NCBI RefSeq assembly: GCF_016864555.1
Contig: NZ_CP044011.1
Coordinates: 4,421,501 to 4,485,500, forward strand
Direction: 5' to 3'
Source of the DNA: Sinorhizobium sp. BG8
GTDB taxonomy: Bacteria; Pseudomonadota; Alphaproteobacteria; Rhizobiales; Rhizobiaceae
DNA length: 64,000 nt
This document shows positions 56,501-64,000 of the stretch, piece by piece. The notes below the pieces were generated by a model, which was not told where the DNA came from, did no database searches, and was given only the letters and a program-made list of their open reading frames with translations. Every line of letters begins with the position of its first letter. Position 1 is the stretch's first letter. The translations under genes were made by a program, and so were the position numbers.

Positions 56501-56647
56501 TGCATTTCAGGGCTTTTGCCCGTACTTCCGACAGACGCTCAGTTAATGAAAATGGTATATTGCAAGCGCTTCGGATAGATGCATAAATCGGACCGTGGAT
56601 TGATTTTCATGAAGCCGATCAAGAATTAAAGGGGATAGCGTCCTGCT

Positions 56648-59109
<2,462 letters not shown>

Positions 59110-59110
<1 letters not shown>

Positions 59111-61320
59111 TGAAGGACGCGCAAAACAAAGGCGCGGACGCTGCGTCAGGGCCCCTGACGCGTTCAGACATTGATGCGATTCTCGGAGCCAGGCACCCCG
59201 ATCCCTTCGCTGTCCTGGGACTTCACGAAAGCGGCGGGAAATACGATACGCGCTGCTTCATCCCCGGTGCGCTGTCCGTCACGGCGGAGACGCTGGCGGG
59301 CAAGGAAATCGGCGTGCTGGAGCGCCTTGACCCCGCCGGCATCTTTGCCGGCAGCGTCTCCGTTCGCAAGCAGCAGCCGATCAGATACCGTGCCCGCAAC
59401 GACGGCGGCGAATGGATCGTGGTCGATCCATACAGCTTCGGCCCGGTTCTCGGACCGATGGACGACTACTATATCCGGCAGGGTTCGCACCTGCGTCTCT
59501 TCGATCGCATGGGTGCCCATCCTCTCAATCTGGATGGGGTCGATGGGTTCCACTTCGCCGTATGGGCCCCCAATGCGCAACGCGTTTCGGTGGTCGGCGA
59601 ATTCAATTCGTGGGATGGACGCCGCCACGTCATGCGGCTGCGGCGCGATACCGGCATATGGGAGATATTCCTCCCCGGCGTTCCGGCCGGAAGCGCCTAC
59701 AAGTACGAAATCGTCGGCAAGAATGGCGACCTCCTGCCGCTGAAGGCGGATCCCTTCGCCCGCCGTTCGGAATTGCGTCCCCAGAACGCATCGGTGACCG
59801 CGGCCGAAATCGAACAGGAGTGGCAGGACGAGGCCCACCGCGCCTTCTGGTCGTCAACCGACGCGCGCCGGCAGCCGATTTCGATTTATGAGGTCCATGC
59901 GACCTCCTGGCAGCGGCGTACCAACGGCGAGATGCTAACCTGGGACGAGCTTGCGGAAAAGCTGATCCCCTACTGCGTCGACATGGGCTTCACCCACATC
60001 GAGTTCCTGCCCATCACGGAGTACCCGTTCGATCCCTCCTGGGGCTATCAGACAACGGGCCTCTACTCGCCGACCGCCCGTCTCGGGGAGCCGGAGGGAC
60101 TGACGCGTTTCGTCAACGGCTGCCATAAGGTGGGCATCGGCGTCATTCTCGATTGGGTGCCGGCGCATTTTCCGACGGACGAGCATGGCCTCATGTGGTT
60201 CGACGGCACGGCGCTTTACGAGCACGAGGACCCGCGCCAGGGCTTCCACCCCGACTGGAACACGGCCATCTACAACTTCGGCCGCATGGAGGTCCTTGCC
60301 TACCTGTTGAACAACGCCCTCTACTGGGCGGAGAAGTTTCATCTCGACGGGCTGCGCGTCGATGCCGTCGCGTCCATGCTCTACCTCGACTATTCGCGCA
60401 AGCATGGCGAATGGGTACCGAACGAATACGGCGGCAACGAAAATCTGGAGGCGGTGCGTTTTCTCCAGAACATGAACGCCCGTGTCTATGGCAGCCATCC
60501 CGGCATTCTGACCATCGCGGAGGAATCGACCTCCTGGCCGAAGGTCTCGCACCCTGTCCACGAGGGCGGCCTCGGCTTCGGCTTCAAGTGGAACATGGGG
60601 TTCATGCACGACACGCTGCAGTATCTGTCGCGTGAGCCGGTGCATCGCAAGTTCCACCACAACGACATGACCTTCGGATTGCTCTACGCATTCTCCGAGA
60701 ATTTCGTGTTGCCCCTTTCGCACGACGAGGTGGTTCACGGGAAAGGGTCGCTGATCGCCAAGATGGCTGGTGACGACTGGCAGAAGTTCGCGAACCTCAG
60801 GGCCTATTACTCCTTCATGTGGGGATATCCCGGCAAGAAGCTGCTGTTCATGGGACAGGAATTCGCTCAGTGGCAGGAATGGAGCGAAAGCAAGGCCCTC
60901 GACTGGAACCTGCTGGAGTATCCGCTTCACGCCGGAATGCGCCGGCTGGTCAGGGACCTGAACGGAACATATCGCCGCAAGCCTGCCCTCCATGCCCGCG
61001 ACTGCGAGGGTGAAGGGTTCGAATGGCTGATCGCCGACGACCGCGACAACTCGGTCTTCGCCTGGCTGCGCAAGGCGCCGGGCGAGAAGATGATCGCCGT
61101 GATCACCAACTTCACGCCCGTCTACCGGGAGAACTATTCCGTGCCCCTGCCTGTCGAAGGCAGATGGAAGGAAATCCTGAACAGCGATGCCGAGATCTAC
61201 GGAGGAAGCGGGAAGGGCAACGGAGGCGCCGTTCAGGCGATAAAAGACAATAAGGGAACAGTGTCGGCCGCAATCACTTTGCCACCCCTGGCAACATTGA
61301 TGCTGGAACAGGACACGTAG
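59110..61320 (+). CDS. glgB: 1,4-alpha-glucan branching enzyme
   Basis: A 736-residue enzyme (EC 2.4.1.18) of glycoside hydrolase family 13. Two N-terminal carbohydrate-binding modules (residues about 15-220, with [29 protein letters not shown]) precede the barrel. The nucleophile Asp lies in [17 protein letters not shown], the acid/base Glu in [12 protein letters not shown], and the third acid in [11 protein letters not shown]. It overlaps glgP in TGATG and precedes glgC by 20 bases, so co-translation is likely. It makes the alpha-1,6 branches that set glycogen structure. Confidence 0.97.
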
Positions 61321-61340
61321 TCGTTTGTCGGGAGGACACT

Positions 61341-62603
61341 ATGGATCAAAAGCGAATTCAACCCCTCGCCCGTGACGCCATGGCCTACGTGCTCGCAGGC
61401 GGGCGCGGCAGCCGTTTGAAGGAACTCACGGACCGCCGGGCAAAGCCGGCCGTCTATTTCGGCGGCAAGGCGCGCATCATAGACTTTGCGCTTTCCAACG
61501 CCCTGAACTCCGGCATCAGGCGCATCGGGGTCGCCACGCAGTACAAGGCGCATTCGCTGATCAGGCACCTGCAGCGGGGCTGGAACTTCTTCCGCCCGGA
61601 GCGCAACGAAAGCTTCGACATCCTCCCGGCCAGCCAGCGCGTCTCCGAGACGCAATGGTATGAAGGCACGGCCGATGCGGTCTACCAGAACGCGGATATC
61701 ATCGAGGACTACGGCGTCGAGTACATGGTGATTCTCGCCGGGGACCACATCTACAAGATGGACTACGAATTGATGCTGCAGCAGCACGTCGATTCGGGCG
61801 CCCACGTGACGATCGGCTGCCTGGAAGTGCCGCGCATGGAAGCGACCGGCTTCGGCGTCATGCACGTCGACGAGAAGGACGAGATCATCGCCTTCGTCGA
61901 GAAGCCTGCCGATCCTCCCGGCATACCCGGCAATCCGGAAATGGCACTGGCGTCGATGGGGATCTACGTCTTCCATACGAAATTCCTGATGGAACTGCTG
62001 CGGCGCGACGCGGCCGACCCCAACTCCAGCCGGGATTTCGGCAAGGACATCATCCCCTACATCGTCGAGAACGGCAAAGCGGTGGCACATCGGTTCGCCG
62101 CCTCCTGCGTGCGCTCCGACTTCGAGCGCGAGGCCTACTGGCGGGATGTCGGAACGGTGGACGCCTACTGGCAGGCGAACATCGACCTCACCGACATTAC
62201 GCCCGAGCTGGACATCTACGACGGCACCTGGCCGATATGGACGTTTGCGGAAATCAGGCCGCCGGCCAAGTTCGTCCACGACGACGACAACCGGCGCGGC
62301 TCCGCGATCTCGTCGCTCGTCTCGGGCGATTGCATCATCTCGGGCTCCTCGCTTCATCGCAGCCTGCTCTTCACCGGCGTGAGGGCAAACTCCTATTCGC
62401 GTCTCGAGGGAGCGGTGGTCCTGCCCGACGTCAAGATCGGTCGCCATGCGCAGCTGAGGAACGTCGTCATCGACCGCGGCGTGATCATTCCGGAAGGGCT
62501 GATCGTCGGCGAGGATCCGGACTTCGACGCAAAGCGATTCCGTCGGTCGAGCGGCGGCATCTGCCTGATTACCCAGGCCATGATCGACAAGCTCGATCTC
62601 TAA
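61341..62603 (+). CDS. glgC: Glucose-1-phosphate adenylyltransferase
   Basis: A 420-residue enzyme (EC 2.7.7.27) that makes ADP-glucose, the committed and allosterically controlled step of glycogen synthesis. The nucleotide motif [39 protein letters not shown] is at the N-terminus, with [12 protein letters not shown] and FVEKP further on. A left-handed beta-helix forms the C-terminus (GCIISGS...[42 protein letters not shown]). The ribosome-binding site GGAGG is about eight bases before the ATG. glgA follows 58 bases downstream. Confidence 0.97.
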   Translation: MDQKRIQPLARDAMAYVLAGGRGSRLKELTDRRAKPAVYFGGKARIIDFALSNALNSGIRRIGVATQYKAHSLIRHLQRGWNFFRPERNESFDILPASQRVSETQWYEGTADAVYQNADIIEDYGVEYMVILAGDHIYKMDYELMLQQHVDSGAHVTIGCLEVPRMEATGFGVMHVDEKDEIIAFVEKPADPPGIPGNPEMALASMGIYVFHTKFLMELLRRDAADPNSSRDFGKDIIPYIVENGKAVAHRFAASCVRSDFEREAYWRDVGTVDAYWQANIDLTDITPELDIYDGTWPIWTFAEIRPPAKFVHDDDNRRGSAISSLVSGDCIISGSSLHRSLLFTGVRANSYSRLEGAVVLPDVKIGRHAQLRNVVIDRGVIIPEGLIVGEDPDFDAKRFRRSSGGICLITQAMIDKLDL

Positions 62604-62661
62604 GACACCACTCCGGGGCGCTGCTCCGGAGCACATCCAGAGCAGTTAGGACCCATCCCCG

Positions 62662-64000
62662 ATGAACGTACTTTCGGTGGCATCCGAAGTCTTCCCGCTG
62701 ATCAAGACCGGCGGGCTTGCCGATGTCGCAGGAGCGCTTCCGGTGGCGCTGGCGGGGCATGGCGTACGCGTGCGCACGCTCGTTCCCGGCTATCCGGCAG
62801 TGGTCCAGAGCCTGACGTCGTCGGAGGTCGTCGCGGAGTTTCCCGACCTCTTCGGCGAGGAGGCGCGCGTTCTCGCCGCCACCCATGCGGGTCTCGACAT
62901 TCTGGTTCTGGATGCCCCGGGCTTCTTCGACCGCACGGGCGGCCCCTATACCGATGCGACGGGCAAGGACTTCGTCGACAACTGGAAGCGCTTCGCCGCG
63001 CTTTCCTATGTCGGCGCCGAAATCGCCCGCGGCCGGATTGCCGGCTGGAAGCCGGACATCGTCCACGCCCACGACTGGCAGGCAGCGATGACGCCGGTCT
63101 ACATGCGCTTCACCGGGATTGCGAACACGCCTTCCGTGATGACCGTCCACAATCTCGCATTTCAGGGGCAGTTCGGACCGCAGATCTTTCCCAGCCTCGC
63201 CTTGCCGCCCGAGGCCTTCAGCGTCGACGGCCTCGAGTACTACGGCGACGTCGGTTTCCTGAAGGGTGGGCTCCAGACCGCCTGGGCGATCACGACGGTA
63301 AGTCCCACCTACGCCCATGAAATCATGATGCCGGAATTCGGGATGGGCCTCGAGGGCCTGATGAATGCCCGCGCCTCCGAACTGTGGGGCATCGTCAACG
63401 GTATCGACACCGCGATCTGGAACCCCGAACTGGACCCGCACATCGCAGGCACCTTCTCCGCCGGCTCGCTTCGCCGTCGCTTGGTCAATCGCAAGGCGCT
63501 TTCGGATCGATTCGGCCTCCATGACGACCAGGGTCCGATCTTCTGCGTCGTCAGCCGGCTCACCTGGCAGAAGGGGATCGACCTCATCATCGAAGTGGTC
63601 GACTGGATTGTCTCGCAGGGCGGCAAGCTTGCCGTTCTCGGCTCGGGCGACCAGGGCCTGGAAGGCGCGCTTCTGGCAGCAGCCTCACGTCACCGCGGCC
63701 GGGTCGGAATCGCGATCGGCTATGACGAGCCGCTGTCGCACCTGATGCAGGCGGGCGCCGACGCCATCCTCATTCCCTCGCGTTTCGAGCCCTGCGGCCT
63801 TACCCAGCTTTACGGTTTGCGCTACGGCTGCATCCCCGTCGTCGCGCGTACCGGCGGTCTTGCGGACACGGTGATCGATGCCAACCAGGCGGCGCTCACC
63901 GCGCGAGTGGCGACCGGTTTCCAGTTCACCCCGATCAATGCTGAAGGGTTGCGTCAGGCATTGAGACGGGTATTCAAGGCCTATCACGAGCCCAAGGTCT
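62662..64000 (+). CDS. glgA: Glycogen synthase, cut by window end
   Basis: The first ~446 residues of a retaining glycosyltransferase family 5 enzyme (EC 2.4.1.21); the full protein is usually about 480 residues, so the last part lies outside. The N-terminus [30 protein letters not shown] has the ADP-glucose-binding KTGGL motif. [41 protein letters not shown] and the [32 protein letters not shown] block, with the catalytic Glu in the EPCG motif, follow. It uses the ADP-glucose from the preceding glgC product to extend alpha-1,4 chains. Confidence 0.95.
   Translation, partial: MNVLSVASEVFPLIKTGGLADVAGALPVALAGHGVRVRTLVPGYPAVVQSLTSSEVVAEFPDLFGEEARVLAATHAGLDILVLDAPGFFDRTGGPYTDATGKDFVDNWKRFAALSYVGAEIARGRIAGWKPDIVHAHDWQAAMTPVYMRFTGIANTPSVMTVHNLAFQGQFGPQIFPSLALPPEAFSVDGLEYYGDVGFLKGGLQTAWAITTVSPTYAHEIMMPEFGMGLEGLMNARASELWGIVNGIDTAIWNPELDPHIAGTFSAGSLRRRLVNRKALSDRFGLHDDQGPIFCVVSRLTWQKGIDLIIEVVDWIVSQGGKLAVLGSGDQGLEGALLAAASRHRGRVGIAIGYDEPLSHLMQAGADAILIPSRFEPCGLTQLYGLRYGCIPVVARTGGLADTVIDANQAALTARVATGFQFTPINAEGLRQALRRVFKAYHEPKV

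Overview
The window looks like a chromosomal stretch from a high-GC alphaproteobacterium of the order Rhizobiales, most likely Rhizobiaceae (Sinorhizobium/Ensifer or a near relative). The evidence is an Omp10-type lipoprotein as in Brucella, homospermidine synthase, a CpdR-type response regulator, a ROSE-controlled small heat-shock gene with an RpoH-like promoter, an ExoD-family protein, and the gltB-gltD and glycogen operons. No species is claimed.

Layout. 0.2-14.5 kb is mostly core and envelope: a heme-dependent N-demethylase-like protein, hss, omp10, a periplasmic 5'-nucleotidase with a C-terminal LysM, hemH, qmcA-nfeD, kdsD, an outer-membrane barrel, galU, an MltB-type transglycosylase and a DUF459 SGNH-like protein with altered catalytic positions. 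14.8-22.7 kb holds gltBD and ltaE, separated by a palindrome-rich intergenic region. 22.7-29.4 kb holds a LysR/SBF-transporter divergent pair, hsp20 with its RNA thermometer, a candidate structured RNA, a serine hydrolase, hisN, a ~79-nt small RNA with complete promoter and terminator, an N-formylglutamate amidohydrolase, cpdR and tRNA-Val(GAC).

29.4-43.8 kb reads as an accessory block between tRNA-Val and ilvD. It carries a large metzincin-like protease with a small partner, a sparse stretch, a DUF3302/HlyD/SulP/PPK2/unknown run, ExoD, an altronate-dehydratase-like enzyme with a promoter overlapped by a GntR-type operator, a GST, an SRPBCC protein and a GntR regulator with two winged-helix domains. 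43.9-48.1 kb has ilvD, an LprI-like protein, a DUF899 protein and a VOC protein.

48.4-55.1 kb is the most interesting system: transglutaminase-DUF2126 fusion, circularly permuted ATP-grasp fused to alpha-E, and a second transglutaminase. This is the core of a predicted but uncharacterised peptide-ligation/tagging system, here without the Ntn-hydrolase peptidase that often goes with it. Next comes a TadG-like von Willebrand protein broken by a one-base frameshift, then glgP-glgB-glgC-glgA, the last cut by the window end.

No insertion sequence, integrase or CRISPR array was recognised.
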